Below are positions 1 through 7,638 of a stretch of 64,000 bases of DNA, piece after piece. The DNA is from Caulobacter sp. UNC279MFTsu5.1. GTDB lineage: Bacteria > Pseudomonadota > Alphaproteobacteria > Caulobacterales > Caulobacteraceae. The translations under genes and the position numbers were made by a program. Below the pieces are notes generated by a model. The model was not told where the DNA came from and ran no database searches. It saw only the letters and a list, made by a program, of their open reading frames with translations. Positions within the stretch are counted from its first letter, which is position 1; each line of letters starts with the position of its first letter. The stretch lies in contig NZ_FORN01000035.1 of NCBI RefSeq assembly GCF_900114015.1, forward strand, positions 1-64,000, read 5' to 3'.

Positions 1-527
1 AGTTTGGAAAAAGAATACCGTTTCGACGAAGCCCGATCGCTCCGCGCGGTCGTTATCCGGAAGCCCGCGGCGCTGAGCCCTGTTCGAGCCTCGCCGCCTT
101 GAAGCCTCCACGGGCGGGCCAGGTCAACGAACCCTGGTCCCGGACCGCGGGCCTGTCACCGCCCGCCTGCTGATCCGCCAGCCCTCGCGCCACGCCGTTT
201 TAGTGTTCCATGCCCGGCCGGCCCTGGAGACGCGAGGTTTGATCCAAAAGGACCGCCGACGGAGCTTCCCGCTCGATCGCCCCTCGCCGCCGCATCGGTC
301 GCTGGCCATGCGCCCTTTCCCTGCGTCGAGGTGAGACCAGGATACGGCGGGTTTGGAAGGCGGGGACAGATTGAGGCCGAAAAAGTTTAGGATATTGAAA
401 TCGCAGAACTTTGTTGGCTATCCGTCGAGCGGACATTAACAACGACCGAGAAGGATGGAAAGCGGCCCTAACTAACGAGTGCCCCAGAAGGCGAACTTCT
501 TGCCCCGACGCTGTGATCTGTTCTCCT
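1..527. other. Left-edge stretch without a convincing gene
   Basis: No reading frame here has coding character or a recognisable family. A frame open from base 1 to a TGA at 100-102 could be the last 33 codons of a gene cut by the window edge, but nothing supports it. The stretch is visibly poorer in G and C than most of the window, as is the membrane-protein gene that follows. Confidence 0.4.
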
Positions 528-992
528 TCAAGCTCTTATGGAGTTTTCATCCTTGTCCGGCCTTCGAAATATCCACGCTAGGCTCGAACAAAGCCCGCCC
601 AAGGCAAGGCCATAGAGGCAAAGGCCCCAGGCTATAGCGTCGAAGGTCCAAATCCCAGGCCCGACACCCTGCTGTTCTTCGGTCTGCAAAATGTAGTCGA
701 TAGCTAGCGCGGCTCCAAAACCGAATAGGCATCCGCCACACGAGAGCACCACCCACCCAGTGCGGCCCAGCTTCTGCATCAAGGCCTGTGCTGGCGCCCA
801 AAGCAAGATCAAGGCTGTGAGTGAAAAGCAACACTGAATAATCAACCACATGATTACTGAGCCCAGTCCGGCATATAGCGGAGTGGATGACAATAGCTTG
901 AGAAATCGAAGGACACCTAGAAGAAGGGGTGGGCCCAGCGTTGCGGCTGCTGCGCAAGCGACTAGAGACTTCGCGATTTTCGGCAGGGTCAT
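528..992 (-). CDS. Small membrane protein, function unknown
   Basis: A 154-residue protein with about four hydrophobic segments (roughly residues 8-30, 40-68, 80-98 and 118-142) and a charged C-terminus with Arg-Arg-Pro-Asp-Lys. It is predicted to be an inner-membrane protein. No family was recognised. No clear Shine-Dalgarno sequence precedes the ATG, so the start is uncertain. The gene stands alone and is less GC-rich than most genes in the window, which hints at recent acquisition. The frame is supported mainly by its well-organised transmembrane pattern. Confidence 0.5.
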   Translation of the reverse strand: MTLPKIAKSLVACAAAATLGPPLLLGVLRFLKLLSSTPLYAGLGSVIMWLIIQCCFSLTALILLWAPAQALMQKLGRTGWVVLSCGGCLFGFGAALAIDYILQTEEQQGVGPGIWTFDAIAWGLCLYGLALGGLCSSLAWIFRRPDKDENSIRA

Positions 993-1384
993 GGCGGTGA
1001 AGGTCCGTAGAGGTTGGCGCCCAGAGTGTCCGCCCGTTATCTCAGCTGGGGGTGAAAGGCGGACGGCTGCCGCCCCACAGCACCGCTCTCCAGATCATAG
1101 GCCATCTTGCAAAGGCGCGTGCAGGTCGTGTGAAGGGCACGTCTGCTTGGGGGTCGGGTCCGGAAATTGGCGACGGTGCTGACAGCGGACCTTGGAGCTT
1201 GCCGCCGACTGCGGGCGCGGGGAAGGTCAGCTCGCTGACGTCCCTATGGATGGGATGCGCCGAGGAGCACAACTTCGGCTTCGGTACCCACGCAGAGACG
1301 GATGTCGTAGAACAGTGTTCGTGATCGTGGGCGCCGTGCGCGATGCCATCTACCGTGCGAGGGCGCCACCCTGTGGAGCAGATC
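993..1384. other. Intergenic gap before the HWE kinase
   Basis: About 390 bases between two genes that diverge. Frames are open on both strands, but none shows protein-like composition or a ribosome-binding site. No promoter or strong hairpin was identified. Confidence 0.4.
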
Positions 1385-2362
1385 ATGACGAAGTCCGTGT
1401 CCGCCTCGGCTCCATCGCTGTCACCACATCTGGCCGCCAGCATCTTGGACAGCCTCGTCGACGGATTCATCCTGCTCGATCGAAATCTCACGGTCCTACT
1501 GATAAACCGGGCGGCCCTGGCGATGGAGGGGCGTCAAGCCCAAGACATATTGGGCCTGTCTCACGAACAGGCCTGGCCGGAGGCCTATTTCGAACCCCTG
1601 AGAGATCTCTACCGACAAGCGATTAAGAGCGGTGAGCCCGTAACTTTGGAGCGAGAATGGCCAACACGCGACGGCGGGCTGGCCTGGATGGAACTGCGCA
1701 TTCTGCCGACGGCCGAAGGATTGGTGCTGCTCTATCGCGATGTCACCAAGCGAAAGCGCGGTATCGAGCAGCTTGAACTTATGGTCCGCGAACTCAATCA
1801 CAGAGTCAAAAACAACCTGGCCACGGTCCAATCTCTCGCGGCGCAGACCTTTCGGGGCGCTGAAGACCTGCCTGCGGCCCGGGCGGCTTTCATGGCGAGG
1901 TTGATGGCGCTCTCGAAGGCGCACGACGTCCTGACGCGGCAGCAATGGGAAGGCAGCCAGCTCGCGGAAATCGCGCGCGAGGTCATTCTGCCCAACATTA
2001 TTGATGCTGGCCGACTGCGCTTGGCAGGTCCGAAGGTCTCGCTGCATCCTCCCCTTGCCTTGGCCCTGTCGATGGCTCTGCACGAGCTGACCACAAATGC
2101 GATGAAGTTCGGCGCATTGTCGAACGAGCGGGGCTACATCGATCTTCGATGGTCTTGTCCTGATCCGCAGACGGTCGAGATCGTGTGGCAAGAACGCGAC
2201 GGCCCCACCGTCGCTCCGCCCCAGCGGCAAGGCTTTGGTGTCCGCCTTCTGCAGCGCAGCCTTGCCGCGGATCTGCGGGGTCCGGTCAATCTGGACTACA
2301 GGCCGGAGGGGCTTGTTTGCACGATTTTGGCGGCCCTGGCGCCGTCGACCTCGGGCTCGTAG
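1385..2362 (+). CDS. PAS-domain HWE-family sensor histidine kinase
   Basis: A 325-residue soluble kinase. Residues about 15-125 form a PAS domain (motif DSLVDGFILLD). The phospho-acceptor His is near residue 139 in the H-box ELNHRVKNNLATVQSL, typical of HWE/HisKA_2 kinases. The N-box is HELTTNAMKFGALS and a WQERDGP motif completes the HWE signature. There is no membrane segment, so it should sense a cytoplasmic signal. ATG 1385 is preceded by GGAG six bases upstream and is preferred over the in-frame ATG at 1343. No response regulator lies next to it, so it is an orphan. HWE kinases often act in the general stress or light response, but nothing here fixes its role. Confidence 0.85.
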   Translation: MTKSVSASAPSLSPHLAASILDSLVDGFILLDRNLTVLLINRAALAMEGRQAQDILGLSHEQAWPEAYFEPLRDLYRQAIKSGEPVTLEREWPTRDGGLAWMELRILPTAEGLVLLYRDVTKRKRGIEQLELMVRELNHRVKNNLATVQSLAAQTFRGAEDLPAARAAFMARLMALSKAHDVLTRQQWEGSQLAEIAREVILPNIIDAGRLRLAGPKVSLHPPLALALSMALHELTTNAMKFGALSNERGYIDLRWSCPDPQTVEIVWQERDGPTVAPPQRQGFGVRLLQRSLAADLRGPVNLDYRPEGLVCTILAALAPSTSGS

Positions 2363-2489
2363 GCCTCGTCGCAGGCGCCCATCGGAAAGGACCGCGGGGC
2401 TTAGGTCTCGATAGCGGACCGTATGAAGTTCCGGGCGGGGTCGGAAAGCGGAACTCGGGTTCCGACCAGGCGGCCGACATCCGCCGCCC

Positions 2490-3209
2490 TCACGCCGAGA
2501 TCGCGTGCAGCTCCGCCGCGTGGGCCCGCAGCCAGCGCCGGTGCGGCGCGGGATCGCCGGCCAGTTGCTCGCACAGCGCCCAGAACCGCGGGCCGTGATT
2601 GGCCTCGACCAGGTGGGCGCATTCGTGGGCGACGACATAGTCGGCCACCGCGAACGGGGCCAGCACCAGCCGCCAGCTGTAGCGGATCGCCGCCGGATGG
2701 CCGGGCCGGGCCGGCCGGCACGAGCCCCAGCGGGCCTTGGGGTCGGCGATGGCCACCGAGGGCATGGGACGGCCCAGGGCGGCGGCGTGGTGGGCGGTGC
2801 GCTCGGTCAGGCGGGTCAGGGCCTCGCGCTTGGCCAGGCGCAGGATCCGCAGGCCCCAGGCGCTGTCGTCCGGGGCCATCAGCGCGTCCTCGGTCATCCT
2901 CGGCCGGCCGGGACCGACCTCCAGCCGGTAGGGCGTGCCCAGCAGCCGCAGGACTCCGCCGGGGGCGATGACCTGGCGGGTGGGCAGGGCGGCCAGCTGG
3001 CCGGCGATCCAGTCGGCCTTCTCGTGGGCGAAGGCCACGGCCTCGGACAGCCGGCGCGGGGTGGGGGCCAGGGCCACCACCTCGGACTTGGCCCGGTCGA
3101 CCCGCAGCGAGATCCGCCGGGCCCTGCCGTCGACCTTCAGCCGCACCGCGCAGCCGCGCACGTCCAGCTGGTCACCGTCGGCGTAGCGCTGCGGGCGGAA
3201 GAGGTTCAT
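2490..3209 (-). CDS. YgjP-like zinc metalloprotein (M48-related, DUF45)
   Basis: A 239-residue protein with the family signature RWGSC near residues 160-164, then HECAH at 195-199 and a third zinc ligand in NHGPRFW (His 205). This is the HExxH plus downstream His pattern of YgjP/DUF45 putative metalloproteases. The length matches the family. The frame stays open to 3425, but those 72 extra codons read through a dispersed repeat, so ATG 3209, with AAGGA just upstream, is the likely start. The substrate is unknown for the family. No signal peptide is seen, so it should be cytoplasmic. Confidence 0.85.
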   Translation of the reverse strand: MNLFRPQRYADGDQLDVRGCAVRLKVDGRARRISLRVDRAKSEVVALAPTPRRLSEAVAFAHEKADWIAGQLAALPTRQVIAPGGVLRLLGTPYRLEVGPGRPRMTEDALMAPDDSAWGLRILRLAKREALTRLTERTAHHAAALGRPMPSVAIADPKARWGSCRPARPGHPAAIRYSWRLVLAPFAVADYVVAHECAHLVEANHGPRFWALCEQLAGDPAPHRRWLRAHAAELHAISA

Positions 3210-3295
3210 GTCCTTTAGATCGCTCTTGGCCGGGAGTCGCGCAAGCTCCTGCCCCGTGGGGACAGCGTGATCGCATAGAGGTTCACCGCCAAAAA

Positions 3296-3413
3296 CGCTG
3301 TCATCCCGGACAAGCCCGGCGAAAGCCGGGCGCCGATCCGGGATCGCCGCAGGCGCCGAGTTCACGCCCCGGTCCCGGATCTTCGCGCTGCGCGCTCGTC
3401 CGGGATGACAGCG
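3296..3413. repeat. Dispersed palindromic repeat, GTCATCCCGGA ends (copy 1)
   Basis: A 118-base element whose ends are a perfect 15-base inverted repeat (3296-3310 against 3399-3413, end motif TCATCCCGGA). It contains inner hairpins and the phrase CCGGATCTTCGCGCTGCG. A second copy is at 23393-23502 and a right-end fragment is at 57305-57323. It sits between two leftward genes, upstream of the YgjP-like gene. Confidence 0.8.
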
Positions 3414-3463
3414 TCTTTGGGTCATATGTGATCACCTCTCCCCACAGGAGAAGGACCTTGGCC

Positions 3464-4720
3464 TCAGCCCCCGAAGTTCGGGTCGCTCTTGAGGATGAAG
3501 TCGCGGACCCGGGGGTAGATCTCCTCGCGGAACCGGCGGCCGTTGAACACCCCGTAGTGGCCGACGCCCGGCTGGACGTAGTCCTCCTTCAGGGCCTCGG
3601 GCAGGGACGAGCACAGGCCGTGGGCGGCCTGGGTCTGGCCGATGCCGGAGATGTCGTCGTTCTCGCCCTCGACCGTCATCAGGCCGATGTCGGTGATCAG
3701 GTCGGGCCGCACCCGCCGCCCGCGATGGGTCAGCTCGCCCTTGGGCAGCAGGTGCTGCTGGAACACGATGTCGATGGTCTGGAGATAGAACTCCTCGGTC
3801 AGGTCCAGCACCGCCAGGTATTCGTCGTAGAATTCCAGGTGCTTTTCGGCGCTGTCGCCGTCGCCCTTCACCAGGTCCTGGAAATAGCGTCGGTGCGCGG
3901 CCTGGTGCTTCTCGGCGTTCATGCTCATGAAGCTGGCCAGCTGGACGAAGCCCGGATAGACGCGCCGGCCCATGCCCCCATAGGGCGGGGGCACGGTGTA
4001 GATCATGTTCGACTGGAACCAGGTGAACGGCTTTTCCTCGGCCAGCTGGTTGGTCACGGTCGGCGACAGGCGCGCGTCGATCGGCGAGCCCATGAAGGTC
4101 ATGCTGGCCGGGCGCGAGGGATCGCCGTCCTCGGCCATCAGGGCGGCGGCGGCCAGGACCGGCGGGCCGGGCTGGCAGACGGCCACGACGTTGGGACGCG
4201 GCCCCAGGACCGTCAGCATCTGGCGGATGTTGTCGATATAGTCGTGGAAGTCGAAGCGGCCCTGCAGGACCGAGACCTCGCGGGCGTTGACCCAGTCGAC
4301 GATGAACACCGCGTGGTCGGGCAGGAAGGCCTCGACCGTGCCGCGCAGCAGCGTCGCGTAGTGACCCGAGAGGGGGGCGACGATCAGGACGGCGGGATCC
4401 AGCTGGAACCGGCCGGCCCGGCGCATGTCGGCCATGTCGCGGTCGAACTGGATCAGCCGCGCCCAGGGGCTTTCCCAGACCACGGTGGGGCGCACGCGCA
4501 CGTCCACCTGGCCGACCTTGACGGTGTCGATCCGCCAGTCCGGCTTGCCATAGCGGCGGGTGACGTTCGAGAATAGGTCCGCGCCCGCGTGGATCCGGCG
4601 GCCGAAATCGGTCTCGGCCGCCGGATTCAGGGGGGACCCCCAGAAGTCACGGGCCGTGCGGGCCGCGAGTCGCAGGGGCGTCGAGGCGTAGAAGCTTGCC
4701 TCATGCAGGGCGTAGAGCAT
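3464..4720 (-). CDS. phaZ: Intracellular polyhydroxybutyrate depolymerase
   Basis: A 418-residue enzyme that mobilises stored poly-3-hydroxybutyrate granules in the cytoplasm. The nucleophile is Cys 182 in the motif VCQPG, with Asp 355/356 in ENDDISG and His 388 in GVGHYGVFNG. These match, in type and nearly in number, the Cys-Asp-His triad known for the Ralstonia intracellular depolymerase PhaZa1. There is no signal peptide, unlike secreted depolymerases. The frame is open well upstream, but ATG 4720 begins the conserved N-terminus (MLYALHEASF). A TGC-N3-GCA palindrome lies 13 bases upstream of the start and may be the operator of a PhaR-type repressor. Confidence 0.93.
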   Translation of the reverse strand: MLYALHEASFYASTPLRLAARTARDFWGSPLNPAAETDFGRRIHAGADLFSNVTRRYGKPDWRIDTVKVGQVDVRVRPTVVWESPWARLIQFDRDMADMRRAGRFQLDPAVLIVAPLSGHYATLLRGTVEAFLPDHAVFIVDWVNAREVSVLQGRFDFHDYIDNIRQMLTVLGPRPNVVAVCQPGPPVLAAAALMAEDGDPSRPASMTFMGSPIDARLSPTVTNQLAEEKPFTWFQSNMIYTVPPPYGGMGRRVYPGFVQLASFMSMNAEKHQAAHRRYFQDLVKGDGDSAEKHLEFYDEYLAVLDLTEEFYLQTIDIVFQQHLLPKGELTHRGRRVRPDLITDIGLMTVEGENDDISGIGQTQAAHGLCSSLPEALKEDYVQPGVGHYGVFNGRRFREEIYPRVRDFILKSDPNFGG

Positions 4721-4732
4721 GGCGCATCCAAA

Positions 4733-4749
4733 ATGTTGCGATGCAACAT
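4733..4749 (-). promoter_or_regulatory. Palindromic operator candidate upstream of phaZ
   Basis: A perfect inverted repeat, ATGTTGC-GAT-GCAACAT, centred about 20 bases upstream of the phaZ start codon. Its core TGC-N3-GCA resembles the TGC-rich sites bound by the PHB-granule repressor PhaR in other alphaproteobacteria. The link to PhaR is inference. Confidence 0.5.
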
Positions 4750-4815
4750 AACATGCCGAGATGCAGGAAAGTACAGCCTTCCGGTAGCGGTAAAGCGTAA
4801 TGGGACCGGAAGACG

Positions 4816-5412
4816 CTAGCGGCGGCCTTCCATCGCGTCGCGGATCTGCCGGGCGATCTCGTCGGGCGGCAGGTTGTAGGGGATCACTTTGACGAACCGG
4901 CCCTTGGGATCCATCAGATAGACCGCCGTGGAGTGGTCGACGCTGTAGTCCGGCCCGTCGCCGACGGCCTTGTAATAGACGCGGTAGGCCTTGGCGGCGG
5001 CGGCCGTCTGCTGCGGCGTGCCGGTCAGGCCCAGGATGTTCTTCGGCAGGGTGGGCCCCGACAGGAAGTCCTTCACCGCCTGCGGCGTGTCGCGACCCGG
5101 ATCGACCGAGATGAAGACGATCTTCAGGTCCTTGGCCTTGGGGCCCAGCTGGTCGCTGGCGGCGGCCAGGGCCTGCAGCGTGCCGGGGCAGACGTCCGGG
5201 CAATAGGTGAAGCCGAAGAACACCGCGTTCCACTGGCCTTTCAGCGCCGCCTCGGTGGTCGGCTTGCCGTTCTGGTCGACCAGCTGGAACGGTCCGCCGA
5301 CCAGGGACGGGGGCGGGGCCCTGTCCAGCACGCCCGACTTGAGGATCAGCCCGCCAGCCACCAGCAGGGCCAGGAGACCGGCCAAAATCGGAAGCAACCG
5401 ATGACGCGACAT
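4816..5412 (-). CDS. senC: SCO1/SenC-family copper chaperone
   Basis: A 198-residue protein anchored by an N-terminal membrane segment (residues about 5-25) with a periplasmic thioredoxin-like domain. Copper ligands are Cys 71 and Cys 75 in TYCPDVCPG and His 160 in DHSTAV. SCO/SenC/PrrC proteins deliver copper to the CuA site of cytochrome oxidase. It lies divergently next to regB, an arrangement known from Rhodobacter, where PrrC/SenC is linked to redox signalling. ATG 5412 is preferred over an in-frame ATG at 5487, which would overlap regB and add a non-conserved charged extension. Confidence 0.92.
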   Translation of the reverse strand: MSRHRLLPILAGLLALLVAGGLILKSGVLDRAPPPSLVGGPFQLVDQNGKPTTEAALKGQWNAVFFGFTYCPDVCPGTLQALAAASDQLGPKAKDLKIVFISVDPGRDTPQAVKDFLSGPTLPKNILGLTGTPQQTAAAAKAYRVYYKAVGDGPDYSVDHSTAVYLMDPKGRFVKVIPYNLPPDEIARQIRDAMEGRR

Positions 5413-5434
5413 GGGCTTTGAACCTTTGGCTCTC

Positions 5435-5454
5435 GCCAGACGGAAATTTCTGGC
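5435..5454. promoter_or_regulatory. Inverted repeat in the senC-regB divergent promoter region
   Basis: GCCAGA-N8-TCTGGC with an AT-rich centre lies in the 55-base gap between the divergent senC and regB starts. A TGCGACA sequence resembling a RegA/PrrA half-site overlaps the regB start (5462-5468). Either could mediate shared or auto-regulation; this is inference. Confidence 0.35.
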
Positions 5455-5467
5455 CTTATGGTGCGAC

Positions 5468-6877
5468 ATGGCAGACGCGTCTCTCAAGAATGCGCCGCAT
5501 GGTTCGCCTCGGACGGGGCTCGATAAGCCTGACGTCGAGGCGGCGCAAGACGAGGACTGGTCCTGGGCGGGGCCAGGGCTGCGTCACGGACGCCTGAGGG
5601 TTCGCACCCTGATCGCCCAGCGCTGGCTGATGGTGATCGGCCAGACGATCGCGGTGCTGGTCGCCGGCCTGGTCCTGGACCTGAAGGTTCCCTACGCCCT
5701 GTGCTTCAGCCTGATCGCCCTGTCGGCCTGGCTGAACGTGCTGATCGGCCTGGCGTTCGGCGGTCAGCGGATGGCCCGCGAGGGCGAGGCCACGGCCCAG
5801 ATCGCCTTCGACACCCTGCAGCTGGCGGGCATGCTTTATCTGACCGGCGGGATCGTCAATCCGTTCTCCCTGCTGCTGATCGCCCCCGTCACCTTGGCCG
5901 CCGCCACCCTGCCGGCCCGGTTCGCCGTGGCGATCGGGGTCCTGGCGGTGGCGGCCTGCGTGGTCCTGACCTTCTTCTACCTGCCGACGCCCTACCCGCC
6001 GTCGGCGGGGCCGGGGCCGGTGCCCGGCGGCCTGACCCTGATGACCATCGTGCTGGCGCGGGTCCTGGGGATCGCCATGACCGGGACCTACGCCTGGCAG
6101 GCGGCGACCGAATCGGCGCGGATGGAGCTGGCGCTGAACGTCACCGAGACGGTGCTGGCCCGCGAGCAGCGGCTCTCGGCCCTGGGCGCCCTGGCCGCCG
6201 CCGCCGCCCACGAGCTGGGCACGCCCCTGGCCACCATCTCGGTCGTGGCCCGCGAGATGATCCGCAACGCCCCGGACGAGCAGACCCGCGAGGACGCCGA
6301 GCTGATGATCGGCCAGGCTGCGCGCTGCCGCGAGATCCTGGCCCGCCTGACCGAGATGCCCGAGGCCAAGGACGCCGTCCACGAACGCATCAGCCTGGTG
6401 CAACTGGTCCACGAGGTGATCGAGCCGCACATGATCCACGGCATCCGGGTCGAGGCGGTGGTCAACGGCCCGCCGGGCGATTCGGCGCCCGACATCTGGC
6501 GGCGGGCCGAGATCCTCCACGCCCTGACGACCATCGTCGAGAACGCCGTCGACTTCGCCCGGGCCGAAGTCATCGTCGTGGCCCGCTTCGACGCCCGCGC
6601 GGTGGTGATCGAGGTCCGCGACGACGGGCCGGGCTTCTCGCCCGAGATCCTGGCCAAGCTGGGCGAGCCCTATGTGACGTCCCGTCCGGGGGCGGAGGGC
6701 TCGAGGACGGGCCACATCGGCATGGGCCTGGGCTTCTTCATCGCCAAGACGCTGCTGGAACGAACCGGTGCGACGGTGGATTTCAAGAACGGACGGCGCG
6801 GCGGCGCGGTGGTCGCGGCGCGCTGGCCCAGGTCGGCGCTGGAGGCGCCGGCGATCATCGGAGCGAGCGAGCTGTAA
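5468..6877 (+). CDS. regB: Redox-sensing histidine kinase RegB/PrrB/ActS
   Basis: A 469-residue membrane kinase with about six transmembrane segments between residues 50 and 210. The quinone-binding motif GGIVNPF is at 127-133. The H-box AAAHELGTPLATIS carries His 248, followed by the redox-active Cys 287 in ARCREIL, equivalent to Cys 265 of Rhodobacter RegB. The ATPase domain shows VENAVDFA, DDGPGF and GMGLGF motifs. It should sense ubiquinone redox state and phosphorylate RegA, controlling respiration, carbon and nitrogen metabolism. ATG 5468 gives the family length; earlier in-frame ATGs would overlap senC. regA follows after 89 bases. Confidence 0.95.
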   Translation: MADASLKNAPHGSPRTGLDKPDVEAAQDEDWSWAGPGLRHGRLRVRTLIAQRWLMVIGQTIAVLVAGLVLDLKVPYALCFSLIALSAWLNVLIGLAFGGQRMAREGEATAQIAFDTLQLAGMLYLTGGIVNPFSLLLIAPVTLAAATLPARFAVAIGVLAVAACVVLTFFYLPTPYPPSAGPGPVPGGLTLMTIVLARVLGIAMTGTYAWQAATESARMELALNVTETVLAREQRLSALGALAAAAAHELGTPLATISVVAREMIRNAPDEQTREDAELMIGQAARCREILARLTEMPEAKDAVHERISLVQLVHEVIEPHMIHGIRVEAVVNGPPGDSAPDIWRRAEILHALTTIVENAVDFARAEVIVVARFDARAVVIEVRDDGPGFSPEILAKLGEPYVTSRPGAEGSRTGHIGMGLGFFIAKTLLERTGATVDFKNGRRGGAVVAARWPRSALEAPAIIGASEL

Positions 6878-6908
6878 ATGAATCACTTGCGACACTCGCG
6901 AATTGGGC

Positions 6909-6924
6909 AGCAAGATAGCTTGCT
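6909..6924. promoter_or_regulatory. Short palindrome between regB and regA
   Basis: AGCAAG-ATAG-CTTGCT, a perfect 6-base-arm inverted repeat in the 89-base gap upstream of regA. A RegA-like half-site TGCGACA is 15 bases upstream (6888-6894). It could be an operator or an RNA hairpin that separates regA expression from regB. Confidence 0.35.
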
Positions 6925-6966
6925 CGTGGCCTGGTTGAGTGTCGGCGTAGGGAGGCGCTGAAGTTC

Positions 6967-7524
6967 ATGGCGGATATCGGTGAAATGGTCGCGGCTCTGC
7001 CCGACAAGTCGCTGCTGCTTCTAGACGACGACGCGCCGTTGCGGACGCGATTGGGTCGCGCCCTCGAACAGCGCGGCTTCGCGGTGACGCTGTGCGCCTC
7101 GGTCGCCGAGGCGATGAGCGCCCTGCGAAGTCAGGCGCCGGCCCACGCCGTGCTCGACATGCGCCTGGAGGACGGCACCGGCCTGAAGGTGGTCGAGGCC
7201 GTGCGGGACGTGCGGCCCGACGCCAAGGTCATCATGCTGACCGGCTACGGCAACATCGCCACCGCGGTCGCGGCGGTGAAGGCGGGGGTGATCGACTATC
7301 TCTCCAAGCCGGCCGACGCCGACGACGTGGCCCGCGCCCTGCTGGCCGCCAAGGACGCCGCCCCGGCCCCGCCGGAGAATCCGATGAGCGCCGACCGGGT
7401 CCGCTGGGAGCACATCCAGCGGGTCTACGAGATGTGCGGCCACAACGTGTCGGAGACCGCGCGGCGGCTGAACATGCACCGGCGGACCCTGCAGCGGATC
7501 CTGGCCAAGCGGGCGCCGCGCTGA
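6967..7524 (+). CDS. regA: Response regulator RegA/PrrA/ActR
   Basis: A 185-residue two-domain regulator, the partner of RegB. The receiver domain has the acidic pocket at Asp 20-22, the phospho-acceptor Asp 64 in AVLDMRLEDG, and the conserved Thr and Lys in MLTGYG and LSKPAD. The C-terminal Fis-type helix-turn-helix (NVSETARRLNMHRRTLQRIL) is nearly invariant in this family. A Pro/Ala-rich linker joins the domains. It binds promoters of redox, respiratory and carbon genes. It is followed at once by a dispersed palindromic repeat that probably ends transcription. Confidence 0.95.
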   Translation: MADIGEMVAALPDKSLLLLDDDAPLRTRLGRALEQRGFAVTLCASVAEAMSALRSQAPAHAVLDMRLEDGTGLKVVEAVRDVRPDAKVIMLTGYGNIATAVAAVKAGVIDYLSKPADADDVARALLAAKDAAPAPPENPMSADRVRWEHIQRVYEMCGHNVSETARRLNMHRRTLQRILAKRAPR

Positions 7525-7530
7525 CCCTCT

Positions 7531-7623
7531 CCGGCCCTTCGGGCCACCTCCCCCAAAGGGGGAGGATCTAAGACGCCAGGATGCTCCCCCTCTGGGGGAG
7601 CTGTCGCGAAGCGACTGAGGGGG
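7531..7623. repeat. Dispersed palindromic repeat, modules A then B (copy 1)
   Basis: Module A (7531-7569) contains CGGCCCTTCGGGCC and a CCTCCCCC/GGGGGAGG stem and ends in GGATCT. Module B (7581-7623) has a GCTCCCCC/GGGGGAGC stem, then the hairpin TGTCGCGAAGCGACTGAGG. The same modules recur at 38660-38760 (order B-A) and 60845-60949 (order A-B). Here they lie between convergent regA and the SDR gene, fitting a terminator role. Confidence 0.85.
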
Positions 7624-7638
7624 TTGCTCCGCGTTTCC

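Noticed and set aside
1-102. Open frame from the window edge ending at TGA 100-102
   Set aside because: Only 33 codons, no recognisable family, and the stretch is not clearly coding. It may be the end of a gene but cannot be supported.
200-442. 80-codon minus-strand frame near the left edge
   Set aside because: Arg/Pro-rich composition typical of a frame shadow, with no ribosome-binding site.
3210-3425. N-terminal extension of the YgjP-like protein
   Set aside because: The 72 codons read through a dispersed palindromic repeat; ATG 3209 fits the family length.
4721-5233. Long upstream extension of phaZ
   Set aside because: It runs antisense-frame through senC on the same strand and is not conserved in type; the family starts at ATG 4720.
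7531-7623. CRISPR array
   Set aside because: The repeats are two different palindromic modules, not regularly spaced units, and no cas genes are present.
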